NCBI GenBank assembly: GCA_002314055.1 | Contig: DCBP01000129.1 | Coordinates: forward strand, 1 to 40,730 | DNA from: Prevotella sp. UBA1104 | GTDB lineage: Bacteria; Bacteroidota; Bacteroidia; Bacteroidales; Bacteroidaceae | DNA: 40,730 nucleotides | Direction of reading: 5' to 3' | Part shown: piece after piece, positions 24,379 to 33,386 of the stretch | Position numbering within the stretch: position 1 is the stretch's first letter | Layout of the letters: each line of letters starts with the position of its first letter | Notes under the pieces: generated by a model | What the model was told of the DNA's origin: nothing | Database searches by the model: none | Seen by the model: only the letters and a program-made list of their open reading frames with translations | Translations under genes and position numbers: made by a program

Positions 24379-25950
24379 ATGATTAAAGAACAGCAAATAC
24401 GTGTTGAGCCGAGAGTGGCGGCTACGGAGAGCCTGCTAAAAGACTTCATGGCGCATGAGTGTGGCATTGATGAACGTACGATAAAAGGAATAAGAATACT
24501 AAAACGCAGTATTGATGCAAGGCAGCGCAATATATTTGTAAACCTCAAGGTAAGACTGTACATCAATGAGCTTCCTGAAGACGATGAATACATACACACG
24601 GAGTATGGAGATGTGTCGAATGGCAAACCTGTAATTGTCGTAGGAGCAGGTCCCGGCGGACTCTTTGCTGCGCTAAGGTTAATAGAAAGAGGTTGCAGAC
24701 CAATAGTTTTGGAGAGAGGTAAAAACGTAAGAGACAGAAAGTTAGACCTGTCTGCTATAACAAAAACTCAAAAAGTAGATCCTGAAAGTAATTATTGCTT
24801 TGGAGAGGGAGGTGCTGGAGCCTATTCCGACGGTAAGCTATATACAAGAAGTAAGAAAAGAGGGGATATAGAAAAAATCCTAAATGTCTTTTGTCAGCAT
24901 GGGGCATCAACGGCAATACTTGCAGATGCTCATCCGCATATAGGAACAGACAAGCTGCCAGCCGTAATTGAAGCAATGCGAAATACAATACTGCGATGCG
25001 GAGGTGAGGTGCATTTCCAGACTAAAATGACTTCGCTCATAATGGATGGTAGAGAGGTAAAAGGAGCCGTGGCTGTCGATTTAGTGTCGGGAGAAGAAAA
25101 GGAATATTGCGGTCCGGTAATCCTTGCCACGGGACATTCCTCACGTGATGTATACCGTTATCTGAACGATGCCGGAATCGAGATGGAGGCAAAGGGAATT
25201 GCTGTTGGCGTCAGACTGGAACATCCGGCGCAACTTATCGACCAGATACAATATCATTCAAAACAGGGTAGGGGGAAATACCTGCCTGCAGCAGAATACA
25301 GTTTCGTGACACAGGTTGACGGAAGAGGTGTTTACTCCTTCTGTATGTGCCCGGGAGGTTTTGTCATACCAGCAGCCACAGGCAAGGAACAGATAGTAGT
25401 GAACGGCATGAGCCCGAGCAACCGTGGTACGCGCTGGTCTAATAGTGGTATGGTAGTTGAAGTACGTCCTGAGGATCTGGAAGGCAACGATATAATGAGA
25501 GTGCTACGCTTTCAGGAAAAACTCGAACGCGATTGCTGGGTAAACGGAAATATGAAACAGACGGCCCCGGCACAAAGGATGGCGGATTTCGTAAACTCAA
25601 AGCTCAGTTATGATCTTCCGAAAGCATCGTATGCGCCAGGCCTGATTTCAAGTCCGCTGCATTTCTGGTTGCCTCCTATGGTGGGTAAACGCTTGCAGCA
25701 AGGCTTCAGGAAATTCGGTAGCATGAGTCATGGCTTCCTGACCAATGAGGCGGTACTCATCGCTGTAGAGACAAGAACCTCTTCTCCGTTGCGTATCCTT
25801 AGAGAAAGGGAAACATTGCAGCATGTAACCGTCAGTGGACTCTTCCCCTGTGGTGAGGGTGCAGGTTATGCAGGTGGAATTGTTTCTGCCGGAGTCGATG
25901 GAGAGCGTTGTGCTGATGCTGCTGCAGAATACACAGAAAGAATTGATTAG
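24379..25950 (+). CDS. FAD-dependent dehydrogenase, COG2509 type
   Basis: A 523-residue flavoprotein. After an N-terminal region of about 80 residues typical of COG2509 (RVEPRVAATESLLKDFMAHE), the dinucleotide-binding motif VVGAGPGGLFAALRLIERG begins. It is followed by a conserved NYCFGEGGAGAYSDGKLYTR segment and a C-terminal FAD motif near GLFPCGEGAGYAGGIVSAGVDG. The family is widespread but its substrate is not established. The frame opens at 24349, but that ATG lies in the terminator stem, so 24379 is chosen. No promoter fits between, so it may rely on read-through. Confidence 0.85.
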   Translation: MIKEQQIRVEPRVAATESLLKDFMAHECGIDERTIKGIRILKRSIDARQRNIFVNLKVRLYINELPEDDEYIHTEYGDVSNGKPVIVVGAGPGGLFAALRLIERGCRPIVLERGKNVRDRKLDLSAITKTQKVDPESNYCFGEGGAGAYSDGKLYTRSKKRGDIEKILNVFCQHGASTAILADAHPHIGTDKLPAVIEAMRNTILRCGGEVHFQTKMTSLIMDGREVKGAVAVDLVSGEEKEYCGPVILATGHSSRDVYRYLNDAGIEMEAKGIAVGVRLEHPAQLIDQIQYHSKQGRGKYLPAAEYSFVTQVDGRGVYSFCMCPGGFVIPAATGKEQIVVNGMSPSNRGTRWSNSGMVVEVRPEDLEGNDIMRVLRFQEKLERDCWVNGNMKQTAPAQRMADFVNSKLSYDLPKASYAPGLISSPLHFWLPPMVGKRLQQGFRKFGSMSHGFLTNEAVLIAVETRTSSPLRILRERETLQHVTVSGLFPCGEGAGYAGGIVSAGVDGERCADAAAEYTERID

Positions 25951-25973
25951 TAGTAACTTATTGACTTTTGTTA

Positions 25974-27290
25974 ATGTATAAATTGAAAATATATCAGCTG
26001 CGTTTGCTTGCTTTTCTCATGTTGCTTGCTGTGGCTATGTCGCTTAAAGCCAAAGCCGGTGTACAGGATATACCAGATGGTAGTCTGACGGCAGATTCCC
26101 TTATCGTAAAGCAGATGCGGCAGCAAGGCGTAAGTTTCTCAAACGGTAATTCCGTAACGCTATTGATGAGCGGACAAGAGAAATTTGACGATATGTTCAT
26201 GGCAATCCGACAGGCAAGAAGCAGTGTTCATCTGGAGTATTTCAATTTCAGAAACGACTCTATAGCCTCTTTGCTCTTTGATATTCTTGCTGAGAAAGCA
26301 AGGGAGGGGGTTGAAGTAAGGGCATTGTTCGACGGATTCGGGAATGACTCAAACAACAAACCCTTGAAACATCGTCATCTGAAGGCATTGCGCGAAAAGG
26401 GTGTCGAGATATACGAGTTCGACCCGTTGCGCTTTCCGTGGGTAAACCATGTGTTTCACCGCGACCACCGGAAAATTGTTGTCATCGACGGCAAAGTGGC
26501 TTATACTGGAGGCATGAACGTGGCAGACTATTATATTAAAGGAACAGAACAAGTCGGCAAATGGCGTGATATGCATTGCAGGATAGAGGGTCCTGAAGTA
26601 AATACACTTCAGACCATATTCTTGAGAATGTGGCATAAAGTTACCGGACAGGACGTTCATGGTGCGAAATACTACAGGGGGTATCATGACGCCGACTATA
26701 TAAAAGGACTGAAAGCTGACGGATGCCGCTCGGGAAACGGAAAACTGGTGGGTATAATTAATCGCGAACCGAGAGTAACAAACAAGATTATCCGTAAGTT
26801 CTATCTCGACGCTATCAACGATGCAAAGGATAGCATCAAGCTGGTGAATCCCTATCTTACTCTTAATCCTTCGCTAAAGAAAGCTTTGCGGAAAGCCGTG
26901 GAGAGGGGTGTAAAAGTAGAGATTATGGTTTCCTCCCATAGCGACATACCGCTAACACCGGATTGCGTATTTTATAACGTACACAGACTGATGAAAAAAG
27001 GAGTCGAGGTGTGGATATACGAGGAAGGCTTCCATCATACAAAGATTATCATGGTCGATGGGCAATTTTGCACTGTGGGCAGTGCGAACCTGAACTCCAG
27101 AAGTCTGAATTTTGACTATGAGGAGAATGCCGTTATCATTGACCCTTGTGTAACGCGCCAGCTCAACGATATGTTTGAAAATGACAAAAAAGCATCATTC
27201 CGCCTTACGGAAGAAAGTTGGGATAAATGGCGTTCGCCATGGAAAAAGTTCGTTGGATGGTTCGCACATCTGCTGACGCCTTTTCTATAA
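25974..27290 (+). CDS. Phospholipase D-family protein, probable cardiolipin synthase
   Basis: Two HKD motifs are present, the hallmark of the phospholipase D superfamily: HRDHRKIVVIDG with ...YTGGMN, and HHTKIIMVDG with CTVGSANLNSRS. The order and spacing fit bacterial cardiolipin synthases, which join two phosphatidylglycerols. The N-terminus (YKLKIYQLRLLAFLMLLAVAMSLKAKAG) looks like one membrane anchor or signal peptide instead of the two membrane segments of ClsA. The protein has 438 residues from the ATG at 25974; a TTG six bases upstream is in frame but less likely. It follows the flavoprotein gene by 23 bases. Confidence 0.85.
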   Translation: MYKLKIYQLRLLAFLMLLAVAMSLKAKAGVQDIPDGSLTADSLIVKQMRQQGVSFSNGNSVTLLMSGQEKFDDMFMAIRQARSSVHLEYFNFRNDSIASLLFDILAEKAREGVEVRALFDGFGNDSNNKPLKHRHLKALREKGVEIYEFDPLRFPWVNHVFHRDHRKIVVIDGKVAYTGGMNVADYYIKGTEQVGKWRDMHCRIEGPEVNTLQTIFLRMWHKVTGQDVHGAKYYRGYHDADYIKGLKADGCRSGNGKLVGIINREPRVTNKIIRKFYLDAINDAKDSIKLVNPYLTLNPSLKKALRKAVERGVKVEIMVSSHSDIPLTPDCVFYNVHRLMKKGVEVWIYEEGFHHTKIIMVDGQFCTVGSANLNSRSLNFDYEENAVIIDPCVTRQLNDMFENDKKASFRLTEESWDKWRSPWKKFVGWFAHLLTPFL

Positions 27291-27334
27291 ACATATGCAA
27301 GAGGCGTTTAAAGATTATTTTAATGTGTAGACAG

Positions 27335-27341
27335 AAAGGAG
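27335..27341 (+). promoter_or_regulatory. Strong Shine-Dalgarno before queH
   Basis: AAAGGAG ends ten bases before the ATG at 27352. Most genes here have AT-rich leaders without such a motif, as is usual for Bacteroidetes, so this and the GGAGG before the Crp/Fnr gene (11645) stand out. Confidence 0.5.
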
Positions 27342-27351
27342 AAATACCGTT

Positions 27352-27936
27352 ATGGCAAAGAAAAAATACGAAGTCATAGTGCCGGGTGGAGAAACAAAAG
27401 TACTGTTGCATACATGTTGTGCGCCTTGCTCTTCGGCTATAATAGAATGTATGCTGCAGCATAACATAACACCTACTATATATTACTGCAATCCGAATAT
27501 CTTTCCGGAAGAAGAGTATATGATACGTAAAAATGAATGTACGCGCTATGCAGAATCCCTCGGACTCGACATTGTTGATGCCGACTATGATCATGAGACC
27601 TGGCTGGGCTGCGTGAAAGGCTTAGAGAATGAACCGGAACGCGGCAACAGGTGTATGGAATGTTTCCGCATGAGACTGCGAAGAACTGCAAAATATGCCC
27701 ACGAAAAGGGATACAAGGTTATCACCACCACTCTTGCCTCGTCAAGATGGAAGAGTCTTGAACAGATTAATGAGGCAGGACAGTTTGCCGTTGAACCATA
27801 TGATGATGTGACATGGTGGGATCAGAATTGGCGCAAGGGCGGACTCAGTGAACGGAGAGCGCAGATTATACGTGAGTATGGGTTTTACAATCAAAAATAC
27901 TGCGGATGCGAGTTCAGCATGAGAAAAGATATTTAG
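27352..27936 (+). CDS. queH: Epoxyqueuosine reductase QueH
   Basis: The non-cobalamin enzyme for the last step of queuosine synthesis, reducing epoxyqueuosine to queuosine in tRNA. The 194-residue protein has the QueH cysteine pattern: HTCCAPCSS (Cys22, Cys23, Cys26), a central RCMECFRMRL and a C-terminal YCGCEFS (Cys184, Cys186), which bind a 4Fe-4S cluster and metal. YYCNPNIFPEEEY is a family signature. It replaces QueG in many anaerobes. Confidence 0.94.
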   Translation: MAKKKYEVIVPGGETKVLLHTCCAPCSSAIIECMLQHNITPTIYYCNPNIFPEEEYMIRKNECTRYAESLGLDIVDADYDHETWLGCVKGLENEPERGNRCMECFRMRLRRTAKYAHEKGYKVITTTLASSRWKSLEQINEAGQFAVEPYDDVTWWDQNWRKGGLSERRAQIIREYGFYNQKYCGCEFSMRKDI

Positions 27937-27994
27937 AAAAGAAATACTTGGCATGCAATTTGCAGTACCTATCTAAAAACTTTAATTTGAATAT

Positions 27995-30523
27995 ATGATT
28001 AGTGAATTCTCAAAAAAAATGTCGCAGGTTATGGCTGTAAGCAGAGAAGAGGCAATACGACTGAATTGCAGACTTGTTGCTCCAGAGCATCTGCTACTTG
28101 CAATGTTGCGGGTTAAGCCTGGAGTGGTTGATGTATTAGAGAATACTCTGAATGTCAACACCGAGGAAATGAGACATGTGCTTGAGGAGCGCATCAGTAA
28201 ATACAAAAGCAACGAAATACTCGCAAATGAAGCTGACGTAGAGCTTGATGAGCATGCCACGAGTATTCTTAAACTCTCAGTACTCGAAGCAAGGATGCAG
28301 TCGTCGCCTGTCGTTGACGAGGAGCATCTCCTGCTTGCTATGCTACACGATAAAAGAGACAATGGAGCAAAAATCATTCTTGAACAAAACAAAATAAACT
28401 ACGATGAAATGAAGAATTTCTTTTTCAAGAAAGACAAAATGTCACCGCAGAATGGCTTGGGCATTCCTGATGAAGAGGACGAAGACGATTTTATTGGCGG
28501 AAAGAATAATAAGTCTGCCGGTAGTAGCGTGCAGACAGAAAAGGCTCAGAGTAAAACTCCGATGGTAGACAATTTTGGTACCGATCTCACCAAAGCTGCT
28601 GCTGAAGGAAAACTTGACCCCGTAGTGGGCAGAGAGAAAGAAATAGAAAGGGTTGTAGAGATTCTCTGTAGAAGGAAAAAGAACAATCCTATCCTTATAG
28701 GTGAGCCTGGTGTCGGAAAAAGTGCTATCGTGGAAGGACTCGCCATACAGATTGCAAATAAAACCACTTCTCCTGTACTGTACGGAAAAAGGGTTGTAAA
28801 TCTTGATATGGCAGGAATCGTAGCCGGAACAAAGTACAGAGGACAGTTTGAGGAAAGAATAAAGGTCCTTCTTAAGGAACTTGAGGAAAATCCTGATATT
28901 ATCGTGTTTATCGATGAGATTCATACCCTCGTCGGCGCTGGATCGGCACCGGGAACAATGGATGCGGCAAACCTCATGAAGCCGGCTCTTGCACGTGGAC
29001 TCATTCAGTGTATCGGTGCGACGACACTTGACGAGTACCGCAATTCTATAGAGAAAGACGGTGCACTCGAGAGACGCTTCCAGAAAGTAATGGTTGAACC
29101 TACAACCGTAGAACAGACAATCGCCATACTACATAACATAAAGGACAGATATGAGAGCCATCATCACGTGAGATATTCCGACGAGGCTCTTCTGGCATGC
29201 GTGAAACTAACAGACCGATATGTTGCTGACAGACAATTCCCCGACAAGGCGATAGATGCATTAGACGAGGTCGGTGCAAAGGTACATCTGAGGGGTGTAC
29301 AAGTGCCGCCGGAACTTGTTGAGGCAGAGAATGAACTCGAAGAGGTTAAAAAGAAGAAACAGAACGCGGTAAAAAACCAGAATTTTGAACTTGCTGCAAG
29401 TTTCAGAGACCGTCAGGTAGTTCTCGAGAAGACTGTTGCCGACATACAGGAGATGGCAAAGAACGGAAGTATGGAGACCTTTACAGATGCCACAGCAGAA
29501 GATGTGGCAAATGTCGTTTCCGTAATGGCTGGCGTTCCTGTACAGAAAGTGTCGCAAAAGGAGAATGACAAACTGAAGGATATGGCTGCACAGCTTATGA
29601 ACGATGTTTTGGCACAGGATGCGGCAGTCAAGAAAACCGTAAAGGCAATACAGAGAAACCGCCTTGGGTTGAGAGACCCTCATCATCCGATAGGGGCATT
29701 CATGTTCCTTGGACCTACGGGAGTGGGAAAGACATATCTCGCAAAAAAGCTTGCCGAACATATGTTTGGCAGTGCTGACGACATAATACGTATTGACATG
29801 AGCGAATACAGCGAAAGCTTTAACACGTCGCGCCTTATCGGAGCACCTCCAGGATATGTAGGCTACGAGCAGGGCGGACAGCTCACTGAAAAGGTGCGCC
29901 GCCACCCGTATTCCATAGTCTTGCTCGACGAGATAGAGAAGGCACACGGAAAGGTCTTCAACATGCTGCTGCAGGTGCTCGACGAGGGCAGACTTACCGA
30001 TGGCAACGGAAGACTCGTGGATTTCAGCAATACCATAATCATCATGACAAGTAATGCCGGAACACGCCAGCTAAAGGACTTCGGCAAGGGCATAGGCTTT
30101 AATGCCGGTTCTTTCTCTGCCGATATGAAGGAAGAGGACAAGGAATACGCACGTAGCATCATACAGAAAAGCCTAAGCAAACAATTCAGTCCGGAATTTC
30201 TCAACCGCCTCGATGAAATCATCACCTTTGATCAGCTTGACCTGAAGGCAATAAAGAAAATTATCGACATAGAGCTGAGAGGACTTGTAAAACGGCTCGA
30301 AGCACTCGGCTACGGACTTGAACTGACGGAGGAAGCAAAAGATTTCGTCGCTCGAAAGGGATACGATGTGCAGTTCGGTGCACGACCGCTGAAAAGAGCC
30401 ATACAGACATATATCGAGGACGGCGTTTGCGAAATGATGCTCGAAGGCAAGCTAAAGGAGGGTGATGTAATTGTGGCAGACAAGGACAAAGATAAGGATG
30501 AACTTGTATTTAATGTGAAATAA
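27995..30523 (+). CDS. clpC: ClpC-type AAA+ ATPase, Clp protease ATP-binding subunit
   Basis: An 842-residue unfoldase of the Hsp100 class. It has an N-terminal double Clp-repeat (about 1-145), NBD1 with Walker A GEPGVGKS and VFIDEIHTLVGAG, a short coiled UVR-like middle segment (about 430-470, AVKNQNFELAASFRDRQ) that marks ClpC rather than ClpB or ClpA, and NBD2 with GPTGVGKT and LLDEIEKAH. An acidic linker (DEEDEDDFIGG, about 160) joins the N-domain and NBD1. It feeds substrates to ClpP; clpP is not in the window. The C-terminal 20 residues are Lys/Asp-rich. I cannot see a heat-shock (CIRCE) element upstream. Confidence 0.93.
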   Translation: MISEFSKKMSQVMAVSREEAIRLNCRLVAPEHLLLAMLRVKPGVVDVLENTLNVNTEEMRHVLEERISKYKSNEILANEADVELDEHATSILKLSVLEARMQSSPVVDEEHLLLAMLHDKRDNGAKIILEQNKINYDEMKNFFFKKDKMSPQNGLGIPDEEDEDDFIGGKNNKSAGSSVQTEKAQSKTPMVDNFGTDLTKAAAEGKLDPVVGREKEIERVVEILCRRKKNNPILIGEPGVGKSAIVEGLAIQIANKTTSPVLYGKRVVNLDMAGIVAGTKYRGQFEERIKVLLKELEENPDIIVFIDEIHTLVGAGSAPGTMDAANLMKPALARGLIQCIGATTLDEYRNSIEKDGALERRFQKVMVEPTTVEQTIAILHNIKDRYESHHHVRYSDEALLACVKLTDRYVADRQFPDKAIDALDEVGAKVHLRGVQVPPELVEAENELEEVKKKKQNAVKNQNFELAASFRDRQVVLEKTVADIQEMAKNGSMETFTDATAEDVANVVSVMAGVPVQKVSQKENDKLKDMAAQLMNDVLAQDAAVKKTVKAIQRNRLGLRDPHHPIGAFMFLGPTGVGKTYLAKKLAEHMFGSADDIIRIDMSEYSESFNTSRLIGAPPGYVGYEQGGQLTEKVRRHPYSIVLLDEIEKAHGKVFNMLLQVLDEGRLTDGNGRLVDFSNTIIIMTSNAGTRQLKDFGKGIGFNAGSFSADMKEEDKEYARSIIQKSLSKQFSPEFLNRLDEIITFDQLDLKAIKKIIDIELRGLVKRLEALGYGLELTEEAKDFVARKGYDVQFGARPLKRAIQTYIEDGVCEMMLEGKLKEGDVIVADKDKDKDELVFNVK

Positions 30524-30558
30524 TGAATTTTATTTTCACTAATATAAAAGATTATTCA

Positions 30559-30566
30559 TACCTTTG
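30559..30566 (+). promoter_or_regulatory. Promoter -7 box for aspS
   Basis: TACCTTTG matches TAnnTTTG, with a predicted start near 30570 and a 41-base leader. The -33 element is weak (TTTC about 20 bases upstream). Confidence 0.6.
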
Positions 30567-30610
30567 CATCATCTAAATATATTTTTGGCGAATATTAATA
30601 CAATATAAAT

Positions 30611-32380
30611 ATGTATAGAACTAACACATGCGGAGAGCTTAGACTCTCTGATGCAGGAAAAGAGGTAACGCTTGCCGGATGGGTACAGCGAAGCCGAAAA
30701 ATGGGCGGAATGACGTTCGTTGACCTTAGAGACCGCTATGGCATAACACAGCTCGTCTTCAATGAGGAAGTGGACGCAGAGCTCTGCGCGGCTGCCAACA
30801 AACTCGGTCGCGAGTATTGTATACAGGTGAAGGGTTCTGTCAACGAAAGACAGAGCAAGAACAACAAAATCCCTACAGGCGATATCGAAATTATTGCCTC
30901 TGAGCTTAATGTCCTTAGCGAGAGCCTCACACCTCCTTTCACTATAGAGGACAATACCGACGGAGGCGACGACATCCGCATGAAGTATCGCTATCTCGAC
31001 TTGAGAAGACCTGCCGTGCGCAAGAATCTGGAACTGAGACACAGAATGACAATTCTTATAAGAAACTTCCTTGATGCACGCAACTTCATGGAAGTGGAAA
31101 CTCCTATTCTCATCGGCAGTACACCGGAGGGAGCAAGAGACTTCGTCGTTCCTTCAAGAATGAACCCAGGACAGTTCTACGCCCTTCCGCAGAGTCCGCA
31201 GACATTAAAGCAGCTGCTTATGGTAAGTGGCTTCGACAGATATTTCCAGATTGCAAAGTGCTTCCGCGATGAAGATCTCAGAGCAGACCGCCAGCCGGAG
31301 TTCACACAGATAGATTGCGAAATGTCATTCGTTGACCAAGATGACGTTATAAATCTCTTTGAAGACATGGCACGCCATCTGTTTAAGGAGATTCGCGGCG
31401 TGGAACTCCCAGCCAAGTTGCAGCAGATGACATGGAAAGAAGCCATGAGAAGATTCGGAAGCGATAAACCGGACCTGCGCTTCGGCATGGAGTTCGTCGA
31501 GCTTATGGACGAACTGAAGGGAACCGGAGAATTCTCGGTATTCAATACTGCTGAATATATTGGTGGTATCTGTGCTCCCGGATGTGCAAAATATACAAGG
31601 AAACAGCTCGACCAGCTTGCTGATTTCGTAAAGAAACCACAGGTCGGTGCCAAAGGACTTGTATGGATAAAGGTTAACGAGGACGGAACGACAAAGAGCA
31701 GCATCGACAAGTTCTATACTCCTGAAACCCTCGCCGGTGTCGTAAAGAAGATGGATGCAAAACCGGGCGACTTGATTCTTATCCTGAGCGGCGACAATGC
31801 CAACAAGACAAGAATACAGTTGTGTAGTCTGCGCCTTGAGATGGGAGACAGACTGGGCTTGAGAGACAAGAACAAGTTTGAGTGCTTGTGGATTATAGAT
31901 TTCCCACTTTTCGAATGGAGCGACGAAGAGCAGAGACTGATGGCAACACACCATCCGTTTACAATGCCAAATCCAGATGATATACCATTGCTCGATGAGC
32001 ACCCGGAGGAAGTTCGTGCAAAGGCATACGACTTCGTTTGCAACGGTATTGAGGTAGGAGGCGGAAGCCTTCGTATCCACGATGGCAAACTGCAGGAGAA
32101 GATGTTCAAGATTCTCGGCTTCACTCCAGAAAGAGCCATGGCTCAGTTCGGATTCCTTATCAACGCATTCAAATACGGAGCACCGCCACATGCAGGTCTT
32201 GCTTTTGGCCTCGACAGATTCGTTTCCATTATGGCAGGTCTTGATTCAATACGCGACTGTATCGCATTCCCGAAGAACAACAGCGGACGCGACGTAATGC
32301 TTGACGCTCCTTCGTGTCTTGACGAAAAACAGTTGAAGGAATTGCAGATTAGCGTTGATGTAAATCAAGAAAACAAGTAA
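30611..32380 (+). CDS. aspS: Aspartyl-tRNA synthetase
   Basis: A class II aminoacyl-tRNA synthetase with 589 residues, the bacterial AspRS size. The N-terminal OB anticodon-binding domain has VTLAGWVQRSRKMGGMTFVDLRDR (residues about 19-42). Motif 2 is CFRDEDLRADRQPEFTQID, the bacterial insertion domain lies in the middle, and motif 3 is GLAFGLDRF near the C-terminus. Whether it is discriminating or also charges tRNA-Asn cannot be told by eye. Confidence 0.97.
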   Translation: MYRTNTCGELRLSDAGKEVTLAGWVQRSRKMGGMTFVDLRDRYGITQLVFNEEVDAELCAAANKLGREYCIQVKGSVNERQSKNNKIPTGDIEIIASELNVLSESLTPPFTIEDNTDGGDDIRMKYRYLDLRRPAVRKNLELRHRMTILIRNFLDARNFMEVETPILIGSTPEGARDFVVPSRMNPGQFYALPQSPQTLKQLLMVSGFDRYFQIAKCFRDEDLRADRQPEFTQIDCEMSFVDQDDVINLFEDMARHLFKEIRGVELPAKLQQMTWKEAMRRFGSDKPDLRFGMEFVELMDELKGTGEFSVFNTAEYIGGICAPGCAKYTRKQLDQLADFVKKPQVGAKGLVWIKVNEDGTTKSSIDKFYTPETLAGVVKKMDAKPGDLILILSGDNANKTRIQLCSLRLEMGDRLGLRDKNKFECLWIIDFPLFEWSDEEQRLMATHHPFTMPNPDDIPLLDEHPEEVRAKAYDFVCNGIEVGGGSLRIHDGKLQEKMFKILGFTPERAMAQFGFLINAFKYGAPPHAGLAFGLDRFVSIMAGLDSIRDCIAFPKNNSGRDVMLDAPSCLDEKQLKELQISVDVNQENK

Positions 32381-32449
32381 ATAATCTTCTGAGCAGTCAT
32401 AATCTGTGAAAATAAAACCAAAAAAGTAAAAAGTTTAAAATAAATGCAC

Positions 32450-32457
32450 TATATTTG
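32450..32457 (+). promoter_or_regulatory. Promoter -7 box for small winged-helix gene
   Basis: TATATTTG matches TAnnTTTG, with a predicted start near 32461 and a leader of about 60 bases. No good -33 element is visible. Confidence 0.55.
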
Positions 32458-32520
32458 CAAAAGATTTATAAAGTAATAAGTTTCAGAGACTTAGTGCAGA
32501 CTTAAATTTAATTTATTATT

Positions 32521-32814
32521 ATGGTAGAAAAGAAAGTAACAGAAAAGAAGGTTGCTGCTAAGACAACAACAAAGAGAACAACAAGAAAAACTACAGCGAA
32601 AAAGGCTGCTGAAACAGTTGCTATCAATGCTGAGAATGTCGGCTTCAGAGCCGGTGACGTTTATCAGGCACTCTCTGTAGCAGAAAAAGCACTTAGCGTT
32701 GACGAAATTGCCAAGGCTGCAAAGATTTCCGTAGAGGAAGTTCTTCTTGGTATGGGATGGCTGCTAAAAGAAGGCAAGATTAAAGACGACAACAATAAGT
32801 TTGTCTTGGCATAA
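32521..32814 (+). CDS. Small winged-helix protein with Lys/Thr-rich histone-like tail
   Basis: The protein has 97 residues. The first ~32 (VEKKVTEKKVAAKTTTKRT and RKTTAKKAAE) are dominated by Lys, Thr, Arg and Ala and look disordered and DNA-binding. The rest (GFRAGDVYQALSVAEKALSVDEIAKAA, then VLLGMGWLLKEGKIKDDN) looks like the small winged-helix domain of the DUF2582/PF10771 type. A basic tail fused to a winged helix recalls linker histone H1 and suggests a nucleoid-associated protein; that role is inference. Short own transcription unit: -7 box upstream, hairpin downstream. Confidence 0.8.
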   Translation: MVEKKVTEKKVAAKTTTKRTTRKTTAKKAAETVAINAENVGFRAGDVYQALSVAEKALSVDEIAKAAKISVEEVLLGMGWLLKEGKIKDDNNKFVLA

Positions 32815-32834
32815 CCAAGAGAAACGGCTTGATA

Positions 32835-32876
32835 AAGAGGACTGGTAATATTATATATATATTTCCAGTCCTTTTC
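32835..32876 (+). terminator. Terminator after the histone-like gene
   Basis: AGGACTGG (32838-32845) pairs with CCAGTCCT (32865-32872), extendable by AAG/TTT. The AT-rich interior can also pair, and TTTTC follows. Confidence 0.65.
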
Positions 32877-32879
32877 TAT

Positions 32880-32942
32880 ATAAATACACAAAGAATCCTT
32901 ATAAATACACTGGGTATCTTAATAAATACACAGGGTATCTTA
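32880..32942 (+). repeat. Three 21-base tandem repeats
   Basis: Three units start at 32880, 32901 and 32922, each beginning ATAAATACAC. Units 2 and 3 continue (T/A)GGGTATCTTA and differ at one base; unit 1 diverges in its second half. The array ends 24 bases before the ATG of the next gene, so it could hold tandem regulator sites or its promoter. Confidence 0.8.
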
Positions 32943-32966
32943 TTTTGAAAGTTAAATCTATTGCTT

Positions 32967-33320
32967 ATGAACAATTACGAGCAAGACATAATACGAATAC
33001 TGGAGGAAGCCGGGAAAAACGGCTTGCCCGTAAAGAAGATTGCCAAGCATGTTTATAACATGCGCAACGGATTGTTCAATCCTGTAAGTTATGATGAGGT
33101 ATACAAGGATATTCTTGCATACATAAACAAAAACAACAAATCAAAGCGCCCGTTGCTCAAGAAAACAGGCAAATGGGGCTATTACTCTCTTTCTGACTAT
33201 ACAGGAGCGGCACGCCTGCAAACGTTCAATTTCGATGCCGTAGCTGAAGATGAAAACAACGATTACGACAGCGGCAAGGTCATCAGTAATGAAGATTTGT
33301 CTTTGTCCTTATTCGATTGA
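32967..33320 (+). CDS. Small winged-helix (HARE-HTH-like) protein
   Basis: The protein has 117 residues from the ATG at 32967 (a TTG at 32961 is in frame). The N-terminal ~75 residues (NYEQDIIRILEEAGKNGLPV, KKIAKHVYNM, VYKDILAYINKNNK, KTGKWGYYSL) have the helix-helix-helix-wing order and the closing W-G-Y-Y-L wing of HARE-HTH or similar domains. These include the N-domain of RNA polymerase delta. The tail (about 80-117) is acidic and disordered. Probable DNA-binding or polymerase-associated regulator; target unknown. It follows the histone-like gene on the same strand, separated by a terminator and the 21-base repeats. Confidence 0.7.
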   Translation: MNNYEQDIIRILEEAGKNGLPVKKIAKHVYNMRNGLFNPVSYDEVYKDILAYINKNNKSKRPLLKKTGKWGYYSLSDYTGAARLQTFNFDAVAEDENNDYDSGKVISNEDLSLSLFD

Positions 33321-33325
33321 TTCTT

Positions 33326-33340
33326 TGTGATATAATCACA
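33326..33340 (+). promoter_or_regulatory. Perfect dyad upstream of xylB, operator candidate
   Basis: TGTGAT-ATA-ATCACA is a perfect inverted repeat 46 bases before the xylB ATG. It resembles a Crp-type site but with a 5-base instead of 6-base core spacing. It could also be a small transcript hairpin, though no T-run follows. Confidence 0.4.
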
Positions 33341-33386
33341 CACTATTACATTAAATTTCAAAAGTTAATTCTATAAAAATATTACT

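Noticed and set aside
31325..32191. 288-codon frame antisense to aspS
   Set aside because: Shadow of the conserved aspS reading frame; no promoter or recognisable motif.
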